Of a stretch of DNA of 64,000 nucleotides, positions 54,787-64,000 are shown in pieces. Where the stretch lies: contig JAKTTT010000003.1 in the NCBI GenBank assembly GCA_030581615.1, forward strand, positions 248,001 through 312,000, written 5' to 3'. The DNA is from Alloascoidea africana. Taxonomy: Eukaryota > Ascomycota > Alloascoideomycetes > Alloascoideales > Alloascoideaceae. Numbering within the stretch: the stretch's first letter is position 1; each line of letters begins with the position of its first letter. Made by a program: the position numbers and the translations under genes. The notes under the pieces were generated by a model. It ran no database searches and was not told the origin of the DNA. It saw nothing but the letters and a program-made list of their open reading frames with translations.

Positions 54787-55055
54787 AAAATGAAGAAGAA
54801 CAAGAAGAAAAAGACTATAAACTATGTCGCCTTTGAAAAGGTATTCATTCTTCAACTGAGATTGTTTGTTGCTTCAAGAATAGGTCTCCATTGTACAAGG
54901 TAAAAGGTGTACCCGTTTTGCTCGACTTTACTGGAAAATGAGCTCTTAAAAAATTCAGTAGCATGATTTTTCGCCCTTTTCCTCTTTAAAACGAATTTTA
55001 CAGGTCTTTAGCCATGTTGTGTGGCCACTGTGTCGTTGAGAAGTTTCTGGTTACT

Positions 55056-55206
55056 CCTTAACTATGGGGCGAAGTTGGTGGATGTTCCTTAACTATGGGA
55101 GCCGTGAAAAAATATGTTGTTAACTATGGGACCTCCTCCATATTTATTCCACTGCTTAACTATGTGTTTTCAACATATTTTTTCATGGATACCTCTTAAC
55201 TATGGG
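55056..55206 (+). repeat. Cluster of five CTTAACTATGGG motifs
   Basis: Near-identical motifs begin at 55056, 55087, 55119, 55155 and 55195, with spacing growing from 31 to 40 bp. Four of the five share TTAACTATGGG exactly. A related CTTAGCTATGG occurs in the second tandem unit at 54464. The sequences between are unrelated, so this looks like repeated binding sites more than a plain tandem repeat. Confidence 0.65.
55105..55185. repeat. 15-bp perfect inverted repeat enclosing two of the motifs
   Basis: TGAAAAAATATGTTG at 55105-55119 is exactly complementary to 55171-55185, leaving a 51-nt loop. The third and fourth CTTAACTATG motifs lie in or at the edge of the loop. Confidence 0.75.
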
Positions 55207-55267
55207 GTCGGGTGACCATGTGACTGAAGATTACCTAATGAGTCCATGGACACTTGTGCTGGTGTTA

Positions 55268-55415
55268 GAGCAATGGATACATTTTGCTGGCATGGCTCTT
55301 TCTTTTTCTTTTTTTTGAGCTGTTTTTCATTGACAACCCGAGCCTGTTCAAAGTGTTCTTACCCCAAGCTCATTCATTACTTCCGTTTCCTTAGGCTTTC
55401 TTATTTATTGTTGAA
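55268..55415 (+). repeat. Left arm of a fold-back inverted repeat
   Basis: About 148 bp, matched in reverse by 55481-55625 across a 65-bp spacer. Identity is about 85-90%, with small length differences in the T-rich part. Read outward from the centre, the arm ends with ATGCCAGCAAAATGTATCCA, a start codon and first codons of a frame that soon closes on this side. Confidence 0.8.
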
Positions 55416-55480
55416 CGTGAAACTCCACTTCCCGAAGTTCCTGAAAGCAAAAGAGAAATACCTGACATTGCTGACATTTT

Positions 55481-55625
55481 TTCAACAATAAATTAGAATG
55501 CTTAAGGGAACGGAAGTAATGAATAGGCTTAGGGCAAGAACATTTGGAACAGACTCGGGTTGTCAATGAAAAACAAAAATAAAAGAAAAAGAAAGAGCCA
55601 TGCCAGCAAAATGTATCCATTGCTC
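55481..55625 (-). repeat. Right arm of the fold-back inverted repeat
   Basis: Inverted partner of the left arm. Read outward it contains an A-rich leader and the first nine codons (MPAKCIHCS) of the small open frame that continues to 55797. The outer ends show no target duplication. Confidence 0.8.
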
Positions 55626-55797
55626 CAGCTTCATGCCTATCCCTTCGAACACGTTCACCATCCAGAATGCCTCCTTGACCATGTCCGCCAGCACCATGTA
55701 CTATGCCTCGGTGGACGACAGCGCCACGGTCGGCTGTTTCCGCGACTTCCATCCCACGGGGCCGCCCGAGACTAATACATTCTATTCAGATTCATAG
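55600..55797 (+). CDS. 65-residue protein with GC-ending codons, unknown
   Basis: ATG-started frame preceded by an A-rich, T-poor leader of the kind seen before highly expressed yeast genes. Codons from about 55627 to 55770 end mostly in C or G (GCC, TCC, ACC, GAC, GTC), like PCK1 and the ribosomal genes and unlike the surrounding AT-rich DNA. Residues include CIHC near the start and SVDDSATVGCFRDFHPTGPP. No family is recognised. Its promoter and first codons form the right arm of the fold-back, so it may be a live small gene or the stump of a rearranged one. Confidence 0.4.
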   Translation: MPAKCIHCSSFMPIPSNTFTIQNASLTMSASTMYYASVDDSATVGCFRDFHPTGPPETNTFYSDS

Positions 55798-55974
55798 TGT
55801 TTCTGTTTGAAAGAACCAAAAATGGATACAGAAAAGGATCAAAAAGAAAAATGATATAAGTTATATCCAAACTTCGTATTTACTCTAGCTTACGACTTTG
55901 GGGTTTCATCACGAAGCAGTTCCGTTTAATTTCCTCTGTCAATACAAAAAACCTATAATACACTGCAGAATCTT

Positions 55975-56879
55975 CTATAAATCAATCAGTGATTCATTTG
56001 CTTCTGCTGCTTGTTCTCCTTCCTCTTCATACGAGTCATTTCCCTGCTCGATAGCCAGTCTGGTGTGTTCTCTGATGTCGCTACCTCTCCAATTGTTAGC
56101 AATCATTACAATTTTTTCATGCGACAGAAAAACAATTAAATAGAAATAAATACTCACGTTGATTCCCATGGATAGGCAAGCCAGACATCGGGAACTGTCT
56201 TAGCAGCTAGATAGCCATGCTTCATAATAGAATCGGACAAGGCAACCTTTTTGGGCTTGTCCTTGTTATGCAAGACAAAGATGAAGAAATTGGTCTTTGC
56301 ATTCTCAATTCCTTTCTCCTTAGCTTGCTTCTCTACATCTTTTTGCAACTCCTCAACGGCGTAGTGCAGCGTTGTTCTTGTGTCATCAACTTCATCTACA
56401 ATCAGAACGTTCTTGCCAACAAGATCAATGTCCTTAAAATTGATCCATTGTGTCCTAACAACCTCAACGCCGGGCTTCTCTGTATCAGTAGAGAGCGAAT
56501 CAAGGTCCTCGTAAAGAGAAAGACCGATGGCCTGAATATGGATGTTCTTTGCACCAGGCTTTTTCAGAAAACTTCGAAGGATTCTGGCTGGGATGAAACC
56601 TCCTCCACCTAATACATTGAGCAACGTGCTCATTGAGCAACGTGCTTGGTTAGTTCTATATCAGTTGGTACATATACATTAAAGCAAACATTTTTGGTGC
56701 TTTCTTCTTGTCTGTTCAGGTAACAGCTGCTTATACTGCAGAAACAAAACAAGCTTACCGATGGCAATCATCAAGTCGACATTGAACTTTTCGATACCCT
56801 TTGCCGCAGCTTGGCATAGCTCATGGATGTAGTTGTACGAGAGATAGACTTTTTCTGGTTCAGAGTCTCCGGAAGTCAT
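55975..56879 (-). CDS. HPT1: Hypoxanthine-guanine phosphoribosyltransferase
   Basis: Three exons, 56879-56759, 56608-56158 and 56080-55975, give 225 residues (S. cerevisiae Hpt1 has 221). It salvages hypoxanthine and guanine to IMP and GMP with PRPP. Landmarks are the IGGGGFIPARILRSFL loop, SLYEDLDSL, the PRPP-binding VLIVDEVDDTRTTLHYA, and YPWESTDIREHTRLAIEQGND. The last motif fixes intron 2's acceptor as TAG before 56080; it matches YPWESTDIVFHTRMAIEQGN of S. cerevisiae. Introns are 150 and 77 nt with donors GTAAGC and GTGAGT. Intron 1 contains a 16-bp tandem duplication next to its 3' splice site. The ATG at 56879 is the first in frame. The C-terminal tail is acidic. Confidence 0.96.
56615..56646 (-). 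repeat. 16-bp tandem duplication inside HPT1 intron 1
   Basis: CATTGAGCAACGTGCT occurs twice in direct succession between the likely branch site (ACTAAC, about 56649-56654) and the TAG acceptor at 56611-56609. It lengthens the branch-to-acceptor distance to about 40 nt. Confidence 0.85.
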
Positions 56880-57124
56880 GGTAGTGGTGTTTTCAAGTGT
56901 GGGGGAATGCAAATAGAGCCTGGCTAGATCTTGGTGGGGGCAAAAGAAGTCACAAAAAAGTTTTCGGTGATCCCAGCTGGTGGTGAGAGATGAGCGTTTA
57001 GATGTTCACCCATACCATTTCTTTTTCTTTGATGCGGCAGGTACAAACACAATGGGCAAAATGAAAAAGATTATTTATTGACGTCTTTTTATTTTACTCT
57101 ATGTAAATACAGATACATTAGAAT

Positions 57125-59356
57125 TTAGTGCTTGCGCTGTTTCGTCCTCTTTTTTAGTGTTTGTGCGCGGATTTCTTGGAGGAGCTGCTCGTGGTGTTCG
57201 TCTTCTTCAGAGTCTTCTTCAAGATCTTCTTCCAACGACTTTTCAACTTCAAAGTCGCTAAACTCGTCATCTTCTTCAGCCTCTACATTTAAGAATCCAT
57301 TAGCTTCTCCATTTTCTTCTTCACTCTCCTCTTCTTCATCCAAACTAATAAATCCATCCTCCATGTCTTCGTCTTCGTCTTGATCTTCATCACTGTCTGA
57401 AGTATCGTCCAAACCATCAAGCCCAACGTCCAGTTCTTCATAGTACTCAACATCAGAGTCCTCCTCACTTACTGGCTCTGCTTGTTTATATGAGCTAGCA
57501 ATCTCTCTCCTTAGCTCCATTTGAGAGTGTAGCATTTCCAATCTTCCTTGAAATTTTAACAGTCTTGGAAGAGTAAGGCTTCTTCTTTGCAGAGTAGAGT
57601 ACAAAGAAGCCAAAGATTTGAGTAAGTTGGGAACAGTGACTAGATATCCACCATGGGCAACAATAATCCATTTTATCCAAACGCTCAACTGTCCAGATCG
57701 GCGCTGATTTCTTGCAATCTTTTCAGCCAATCTGTTTAGCAACACCACTGCCAATTTGGAATCAAGTTGTTCAATTGTTGTTCTAATCACGGTATCATCA
57801 GTCTGCCTCAGACAAGTCTCCAGAAATGCATGATCGTTTGCTTGTAGTGCCTGGCTTAAAACAACAGTCAATGTGCCCGAAACAGGATTCAAATTCTTTT
57901 TCTTTTTGGAAGCACCTTTCGCTTCATCGCCTGCTTCTTCTTTGCCATTCAGTTTGAGTTCCTCAACTTTTTCCGCTAGCGTCAGCTCCTCTTCTTCCTC
58001 TCCATTATCTTCATCACTACTGTCTTCTTCTTCTCCCTTCAAAACCCCTAGATCGTGGAAATTGTTACCACTCGTATGAATAGCCTGCGATTCTTGGTAT
58101 TGACGTGCACTGGCAGGATCAACGCCTGTATGATTTCTTTCTAGCTCTGGTGATACTGTGATTCTATTCTTTATTAATGAAACAAGACCCGAAATGAAAG
58201 AACCTTGAGATTCTTTGAATTGTATAGAGTCAAAAAAGGGAACATTTGCATTTTCCAACCACATGAACATGATTGCCTCGGGTGTAATGAACGAATCTAT
58301 TATAGGAACATTATCTTTTGTGCTCTTGGTCGTGGTTGGAGGTCGACTAATCTTTATCTGTGCCTGGGAATTCTGTGACTGAACAATCTGACTTTTCCTT
58401 CTTGGTACATTTCCTGTATGAGAGCTGCTGTTAGCTGAAATGCTGAATGGATTATAAAAAAGTTCGACTGTGCCATCTTCTGTAACTGTGGATAGAACCG
58501 ATTCGCCATTTTTCCCTCCTCCAATACTAAGAGCATGAACATTTGAAAAAGAGACCAAGATTGAAACCGACTTCATTTTTGAAATTGAATGAACATTTAC
58601 AAAACGATCGTTTGAAGCTGCTGTAACAATAAGATCGCTGTTTGTTTTGCTCTGCCTCAGGGTATGAATAGGCGTTATATGTCCAGGAAACCGCTTAACC
58701 TTTTCGCTTTCATCGCCACTAGAGTTCAAAAGATCCACTATGTAGATGGTATGCGATGCAAGTATCAAGTGTGGGCTTCCGTTTACAGAGGTCGTTTGAA
58801 CAATCTGGATATCTGAATCCTCGAATTTCAGAGATTGCTTTTGGGAAAGCGTAGCCGGGTCCCACTCAACAATAGTGCCTGAACTATCACAACTCCACCA
58901 ACTTTTTGTTATAGTGGAGCAATGAAAATCAACAATTGCTAATCCATTAATCGTCTCTAATTTTCCAACAATTTTAGATTGTGTAGGTGAGAATAGACGT
59001 ATACCACCCTTGTTTAGACCAATAGCGAGGACTAAATCTGTAAACTTTTGATCCTCGTCATCTGCCTTATTTGTAATTTGATGTCTTTGCCTCTTTTTAT
59101 TCCTCTTCCCATTTACATCTTTTTCGCTGAAGCCAGTATAGTAGGTCCATCCAAGACAAGAAACTCGGACTCCTTTCTCAAGTGAAAAAGCACTGTCAAG
59201 CTTGTTATTAGAAGAACTAATGCCCTTACGGCTTATTCCATTCACCCGAACTCTATGTAAATCCAATGCCGCTACGACACTAGCAAACAAAGTAGATGTT
59301 GGGTCAAAAGAGTTCTTCAAGAGCGGTGAAGCCGAAGATATTTGATGAAATGACAT
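57125..59356 (-). CDS. UTP5: U3 snoRNP / t-UTP subunit Utp5
   Basis: A 743-residue protein, longer than the 643 of S. cerevisiae Utp5. The first 330 residues form a degenerate WD propeller (LVLAIGLNKGGIRLFSP, SWWSCDSSGTIVEWD, FPGHITPIHTL, AASNDRFVNVHSI). The Utp12-type C-terminal domain is at about 490-610 (GTLTVVLSQALQANDHAFLE, LAVVLLNRLAEKIARNQRRS, WIIVAHGGYLVTVPNLLKSL). A long acidic tail with Asp/Glu runs ends in KKRTKQRKH. Utp5 belongs to the t-UTP complex linking rDNA transcription with early 18S rRNA processing in the nucleolus. The start ATG at 59356 is the first in frame. No intron. Confidence 0.93.
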   Translation of the reverse strand: MSFHQISSASPLLKNSFDPTSTLFASVVAALDLHRVRVNGISRKGISSSNNKLDSAFSLEKGVRVSCLGWTYYTGFSEKDVNGKRNKKRQRHQITNKADDEDQKFTDLVLAIGLNKGGIRLFSPTQSKIVGKLETINGLAIVDFHCSTITKSWWSCDSSGTIVEWDPATLSQKQSLKFEDSDIQIVQTTSVNGSPHLILASHTIYIVDLLNSSGDESEKVKRFPGHITPIHTLRQSKTNSDLIVTAASNDRFVNVHSISKMKSVSILVSFSNVHALSIGGGKNGESVLSTVTEDGTVELFYNPFSISANSSSHTGNVPRRKSQIVQSQNSQAQIKISRPPTTTKSTKDNVPIIDSFITPEAIMFMWLENANVPFFDSIQFKESQGSFISGLVSLIKNRITVSPELERNHTGVDPASARQYQESQAIHTSGNNFHDLGVLKGEEEDSSDEDNGEEEEELTLAEKVEELKLNGKEEAGDEAKGASKKKKNLNPVSGTLTVVLSQALQANDHAFLETCLRQTDDTVIRTTIEQLDSKLAVVLLNRLAEKIARNQRRSGQLSVWIKWIIVAHGGYLVTVPNLLKSLASLYSTLQRRSLTLPRLLKFQGRLEMLHSQMELRREIASSYKQAEPVSEEDSDVEYYEELDVGLDGLDDTSDSDEDQDEDEDMEDGFISLDEEEESEEENGEANGFLNVEAEEDDEFSDFEVEKSLEEDLEEDSEEDEHHEQLLQEIRAQTLKKRTKQRKH

Positions 59357-59956
59357 GCTTTGATATATAACCTTTGGTCTTTGTCACTTCAACTTTACTT
59401 TTGCTGCTTTCTCTCTCTTTTAAAGAATATAACTTGGACGCAACTGGATACTTGAAACCGGTATTAAAAGAACAAGAGTTGCGTGAGTGTGCTCCAGGTA
59501 AGGTCTTCACCGCTGAAGTCTTCTGGATGAAAAATCTCCAACATGGAGGAAAAAAAATTCAGCACCGTGAGATGAGTGTTACCCGCTTTGTGCATGAATT
59601 TCCACGTTCAACACTCCAGATGAAAGACACAGTTCATGAGAGCTAGACCTGTCTGTGAATGTGTTTATTCAAGACTTTGATAAAAATTTCACTTATTTTA
59701 TATTGCTAAAAAGGCGTGTTTTGTTTTAGTATAGCCTTAGTTACAGTGAAAAGTTGACTAACAGTGGAAAAAGTGCATAACTACATCTACCAGCGTGCTC
59801 AGGAACGTTTCAACTGTAGAAACATTCTGCCGCTTCTCCTATTTTCTGACTACTGAAATACCGAAAGCAAAGTTCAATTTAAAATCCTGTTTTCGTTGGA
59901 TCGGGCTTAATACATCATTTCCATTTTGATCTCACTTCACCCATCCTCCTTCCATC
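59357..59956. promoter_or_regulatory. Divergent UTP5/SMP3 promoter with RRPE- and PAC-like motifs
   Basis: TGAAAAATCT at 59528-59537 and AAAAAAAATT near 59550 resemble the RRPE element, and GAGATGAG at 59569-59576 matches the core of the PAC element. All lie 170-220 bp from the UTP5 start. The RRPE plus PAC pair marks ribosome-biogenesis genes in yeasts, which fits UTP5. A 90-codon open frame without an N-terminal ATG overlaps this region and is not accepted. Confidence 0.45.
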
Positions 59957-61811
59957 ATGGACTGGCGAACAATCTATCTTCTGACGATTGTAGCGCGAGT
60001 CGTGTTTTCATTGACTCCGTCATACATTCACCCGGATGAACATTTTCAAAGCTTTGAAGCTATAGCAAGTACGCATTGTTGTCTTTTACACTCTCGGCAA
60101 GCGACTACTAACGCTTGACTTTTGGAGATGAACAGGCAAACTTCTTGGATGGAGTACTTATCCTCCATGGGAATTCACGAGTGCTTTTCCAGCAAGAAGC
60201 TACTTACCATTGTATATAATTTACGGAATTCCAATACTTATTCTTCGGTTTCTGAATGAAGGATTCAGCTCAACTGTTTCTGCTATTGTGACCGCATTTT
60301 GGATCAACCAGGATGGAGACTATACAAGCTCTGTGCCGGCTTCATCTTTATCCTCAGAACTGGTGTACAACTCGGTTCGTCTTGTGTTCCTTGTTGGTTC
60401 TTGGGTTTTTACAGACATGGCCCTCTATCGATTAATGCCAGTGAAACATGAACGAATTAAAGCCATTTATTACACATCAGTGTCATATGTTACGTTTGTC
60501 TATCAATCACATACATTTTCGAATAGCGTCGAAACATTGGTGCTACTGTGGACATTAGTCCTCATTCAAAATCTTCGTCGAGAATATGAAATTGGTAACA
60601 TAAACGCAAATGCAGGCAGATCGAATAGAAGTTATGGCAGTTGTTTTGTACTCGGCTTACTGGTGGCCTTAGGAATCTACAACAGAGTCACATTTCCAGC
60701 TTTTCTTATTGCTCCATCTTGGTTTGTGCTAAGTCACTTTCTTAAATACCCTTCTACATGTTTGGCGACAATTGCAGGAGCCATTTTGATTTGCTCATTG
60801 GGAATAGCGATAGACACTTTCTCATTTCCTATGGCCTCTGGCATTGAAGTTCAAATTTCTAGTTTACCACCAGTTAGGCTTGTTATCACTCCACTGAACA
60901 ACCTCATTTACAACTTGAACACGGAAAACTTGGCCCTCCATGGACTGCACCCATATTATACTCATTTGTTGGTGAATTTGCCTCAATTACTAGGTCCTTC
61001 ATTGATATATCTGATAGGAGGAATCAAAAGATATGCCAGAACTATTCCTTTCCTATCGTTTTCATCGGGGCTGTTTGTACTGTCATGCATCAAGCACCAA
61101 GAATTGCGGTTTTTGGTGCCTTTATTGCCGTTATCGGCCTGTTGCTTTGATCCTTCAGCAGTATCTCATCGTCTATCCAAGATCGTGGAAGTGACATTCA
61201 TTTTATTCACCGTGGGGCTTTCTGTGTTAATGGGAATTTTACACCAAGGCGGCGTTGTACCGGCGAATTTTGAGCTCAGTCAACTTCTTGAGAGCGGAGA
61301 TGTTGTCGTGTGGTGGCGAACTTATATGCCTCCTGTCTGGCTTCTTGGTAATCCCAATGATTCAGTTTCATACCTGAGACCAGACTATGTTAACTTCAAT
61401 GGGAACAGCGATTTGATGTATGAAGATCTACTCAGACAGCTTGATTCTTTATTAAGCTATCGTCTGTATATTACAGATGATGTGACGAGACCAAGCTATA
61501 CAGTCGTTGATCTAATGGGGTCTGATACAAAAGATGTGCAATTAATTCTTGAATTTTTATACTTTTCCCTTCAAGATCAAGATGCCGCCAACTCTAGAAG
61601 GCATATTTATTTTGTTTCCCCTAGCGCTTCTATGGAAACAGAACTCTCAAGGTTACTTTCAAATGGTGGGCCAGTTGAAAAAGGAAATGCGATCCTGGAA
61701 CATAAATGGGATTACAAATTTCATTTGGATATGGACCATTTGGATGTTGGAAATTTTAAAACGTTCAAGCCGGGACTGTCTATTTTTGCTGTAAAAGATC
61801 CTAAACGGTGA
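59957..61811 (+). CDS. SMP3: GPI mannosyltransferase IV
   Basis: Two exons, 59957-60068 and 60136-61811, give 595 residues (S. cerevisiae Smp3 has 516). The 67-nt intron has donor GTACGC and a perfect TACTAAC branch. The GT22 motif HPDEHFQSFE at about 31-40, with the acidic residues needed for catalysis, lies in the first lumenal loop, followed by PPWEFTSAFPARSYLP. Many hydrophobic helices follow, as expected for an ER polytopic enzyme using dolichol-phosphate-mannose. SCIKHQELRFLVPLLPL is a conserved GT22 segment. Smp3 adds the fourth mannose to the GPI precursor, essential in yeast. The HPDEHFQSFE context favours Smp3 over Gpi10. Confidence 0.9.
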
Positions 61812-62648
61812 AGGACAGGTAAAATCATGGGTTGATATTTAACCGAAGACATAAACTCTCAGGAGCATTACTCCCCTCATGCATCTTTCAACAATGTTCA
61901 ATGGCGCAATTCAACTAATATTTTAATACACTGGTTTGAATAGTTTACACGACAGATAAGACTTCAAGTCCTCCAAAGCGAGAATCTGTTAGGATTACTT
62001 TAGATACTGTATGACCTCAGTAAACTCAACTCCATCAGGCGCAATTTCTTGTGTTGATAACACTTGTAGTATATGTGATCATGAATGACAGGAAAGATAA
62101 GAGAAATGTCTCACATACAAAAGATTTAAACAGCTTAAAAGTAGTTGTTATTGTTCTAGAAACTCGTGAAAGCAAGATACGCGCTTCTTAAGGCTAAGAG
62201 CATAATAAAAGGATTACATGATGGGGGTCTATTTAATCACAGATTAAAATGTAGTTTTGTCCTCAACATAGTACAACGTCTGCCTAATTGACATTGGAAT
62301 ATCCACAACTCGGCTTCTTAAACAATATCTAAAACTTGAGGGGTAAATTTTGGGCATCTAAACCGCAATAACAATTTGACAATCCACTAGCCCAAATCAA
62401 ACTTGCATACTCAAACTGAAAAATAAACAAAGAGAAAAGTGGAGATGTATATTTGAATGATATTCATATACCAGGGTCATTAAAAAGCTATAAAGAAACG
62501 AACTAAAAAGAAATGTCAGCAAAATCAAAACGTAAAAAGCAATTTAATAACCTCAAACCAATTTTTTATGAAAAAAACAAAAAAAGTCAGTACGAAAGAA
62601 GGAAAAAGCTCATCATAGACAAATTTTGAAAAAAAATAGACCCTCATT
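61812..62648. other. Convergent intergenic region
   Basis: About 840 bp of AT-rich DNA between SMP3 and the MDM31/MDM32 gene, both ending here. No ORF or RNA gene is recognised. Confidence 0.55.
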
Positions 62649-64000
62649 TCAAACAAAAGCACCAATAACAAAGAGTAAGAGCTGAGAAGCCAAGGTTGTG
62701 TATGTAGTTGTGGAAAAGTCATTTCTTTTCAGAGCCATCAATTTCCGCTCATCGTCGATATTCAAGTTTTGCAAGTTCTCAAAGAGCTCAAGAGTGAGGT
62801 TTTCCATAAACTCTTGATCATCCAATAAGGTTGAAGAATTGTACAGATCTGAAACTCTCTTCACGATTCTGAATGACAGCATGGGAAGATGTGATCTATT
62901 CCGATTTATAAACGAAACAAAGGCAAGCAGTTGTTGCCTTGTAATATAGGGTCGCATATTCCAGTCTCTTGGTAGATCGGAAGTGACGACAGCTTTTACA
63001 TCCGACAATTGAACTTTGAAGTCGACAACAATGTACGATGCCTTACTGGATTGCTTTGGAAGACTTGTCTCAGTAGCTTGATTTGATTGAGGCTCTTGAG
63101 ATCGAGATTCGCAAGGTGCATTTAAACTGTTATACTTGCTCAATGCAGAATCCTTGTAACTCTTCATCTCCATTAGTGTTTCTCGATATGTGTGATCGAT
63201 ACATTCCATGGCATACTGCAAGACATCTCCTAATTTCAGGTTTTCCTCATCATTAGGTAGCATAATGTCTGCAGTGATGGCCGCTTTACCGCCCACAATC
63301 CAGTCAAACGCAGTTGACTTTGAACCCTGCCGATCAACTATCCAGTTCTTCATTGTTTCAATTTCAATTCCATCAACACGAACTTGCGTCATTGTTTTCC
63401 AAGGGTTTACTTCGTCCTCGATCTCATGGAGATACGCAAGCTTGTGTTGACGCTTATGTACAGCAAATAATGAACCGTCTATTGAACCAGTGATATTGTC
63501 TGCATTCAAAAAGTCAACTAGCAACCATCTTTTCCGTAGGCCAGTAAGTTCACAACTAAACAGGCAAAACTTGACAGAATCTGGTGTTGTTCTGTTATCA
63601 GCCGTTACAACGGGTTTATTGACATCCACAGCCAAATCTTCTATTTTCAATCGTTCAATCTCAAACGTTTGATGGGAGTTTTCTTCCTTTTCTGTGTCTT
63701 TAACCCCAAATTCTTTGTAGTTCACCGAGCCTCGCACTCCTTTAACCTCAGCAGTTTCGATGATTCCAAGCCCATTCATCCACCGATTCATAGACAACTT
63801 GACATTGACTGTATCGATTTTCAAGTCCAAGTCTGCACCATTTAAGTCACAAACTTGCTGATCTTCTTCATTTTTGTTGGTAGATACAGATAGCTCTTTA
63901 AAAGTGATCATCCCTCCCCTCCAATTAGGTACGACAGCATGCTCAAACGCAATATCAAGCCCCATGCTTTTGCTGATTATCTTGCTTATGAATTTAGCAG
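62649..64000 (-). CDS. Mitochondrial inner-membrane protein of the Mdm31/Mdm32 family, 5' end outside window
   Basis: The C-terminal 449 residues of the family; the reading frame runs through the right edge (KFISKIISKSMGLDIAFEHA), so the start and the presequence lie beyond 64000. Conserved features are FEHAVVPNWRGGMITFKEL, DLDLKIDTVNVKLSMNRWMNG, the repeated 'SCELTGLRKRWLLVDFLNAD' block, and MRPYITRQQLLAFVSFINRN. A hydrophobic C-terminal end (LASQLLLFVIGAFV) is present. Mdm31 and Mdm32 are inner-membrane proteins needed for mitochondrial shape, mtDNA nucleoids and cardiolipin balance. I cannot tell which paralogue this is. Confidence 0.88.
   Translation of the reverse strand, partial: AKFISKIISKSMGLDIAFEHAVVPNWRGGMITFKELSVSTNKNEEDQQVCDLNGADLDLKIDTVNVKLSMNRWMNGLGIIETAEVKGVRGSVNYKEFGVKDTEKEENSHQTFEIERLKIEDLAVDVNKPVVTADNRTTPDSVKFCLFSCELTGLRKRWLLVDFLNADNITGSIDGSLFAVHKRQHKLAYLHEIEDEVNPWKTMTQVRVDGIEIETMKNWIVDRQGSKSTAFDWIVGGKAAITADIMLPNDEENLKLGDVLQYAMECIDHTYRETLMEMKSYKDSALSKYNSLNAPCESRSQEPQSNQATETSLPKQSSKASYIVVDFKVQLSDVKAVVTSDLPRDWNMRPYITRQQLLAFVSFINRNRSHLPMLSFRIVKRVSDLYNSSTLLDDQEFMENLTLELFENLQNLNIDDERKLMALKRNDFSTTTYTTLASQLLLFVIGAFV

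Noticed and set aside
55405-55752. 115-codon minus-strand frame across the fold-back
   Set aside because: It is the antisense of the GC-rich small gene joined to the inverted arm; the shared piece is also open in the left arm by symmetry only.
59374-59646. 90-codon frame between UTP5 and SMP3
   Set aside because: Starts at TTG, its only early ATG would leave 39 codons, and it covers a promoter with regulatory motifs.
1-64000. CRISPR arrays, rRNA genes, intact transposons, bacterial-type operons
   Set aside because: None seen. The sequence is eukaryotic nuclear DNA with spliceosomal introns.

Overview
The window is nuclear DNA of a budding yeast (Saccharomycotina). It carries about 26 protein genes, most recognisable as yeast orthologues, plus two tRNA genes, one broken LTR element and a repeat-rich gene-poor tract. 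CTG at 24980-24982 encodes the conserved Leu of the YSH1 metal motif HFHLDH, so the CTG-Ser and CTG-Ala clades are excluded. Introns are unusually frequent for a budding yeast: I place 23 in 12 genes, with GTATGT, GTAAGT, GTACGT or GTATGC donors, mostly CTAAC branch sites and short branch-to-acceptor spacing. With a secreted rhamnogalacturonan lyase and GC-ending codons in the highly expressed genes (PCK1, RPS15, RPP2), this points to an early-diverging, intron-rich lineage such as Dipodascaceae (Geotrichum/Magnusiomyces-like). The family placement is inference.

Left part (1-20.4 kb): a low-complexity RRM protein, a PL4 rhamnogalacturonan lyase, the osmosensor kinase SLN1, a six-exon NTF2, a cytochrome b5 membrane protein, a septin-like P-loop membrane protein and the gluconeogenic enzyme PCK1. 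A 3.4-kb gap follows upstream of PCK1, with a GC-rich island next to its start.

Middle (23.8-34.6 kb) is dense housekeeping DNA: RSO55 and YSH1 diverge, MCM5 and SMD2 diverge over a promoter with MluI/Swi4-type boxes, then come GUF1 and a zinc-knuckle protein. From 34.6 to 40.2 kb lies a gene desert with tRNA-Asn and an intron-bearing tRNA-Pro on either side of an inverted pair of LTRs.

Right part (40.2-64 kb): the peroxisomal carrier ANT1/PMP47, the divergent ribosomal genes RPS15 and RPP2 (the RPP2 start codon is split by an intron), an unknown gene diverging from a Dgr2-like WD40 gene, a Clg1-like Pho85 cyclin, several small unknown genes, a repeat tract at 54-55.8 kb (tandem duplication, motif cluster, fold-back), HPT1, UTP5, SMP3 and the 3' part of an MDM31/MDM32 gene that runs off the window.

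The genes are not a pathway cluster. Shared logic is visible mainly in three divergent promoters: MCM5/SMD2, RPS15/RPP2 and UTP5/SMP3. I see no CRISPR array, no rRNA gene and no intact transposon. The most unusual items are splicing architectures (NTF2, RPP2, SMD2, GUF1), the inverted LTR structure between two tRNA genes, and the fold-back that duplicates the 5' end of a small gene.
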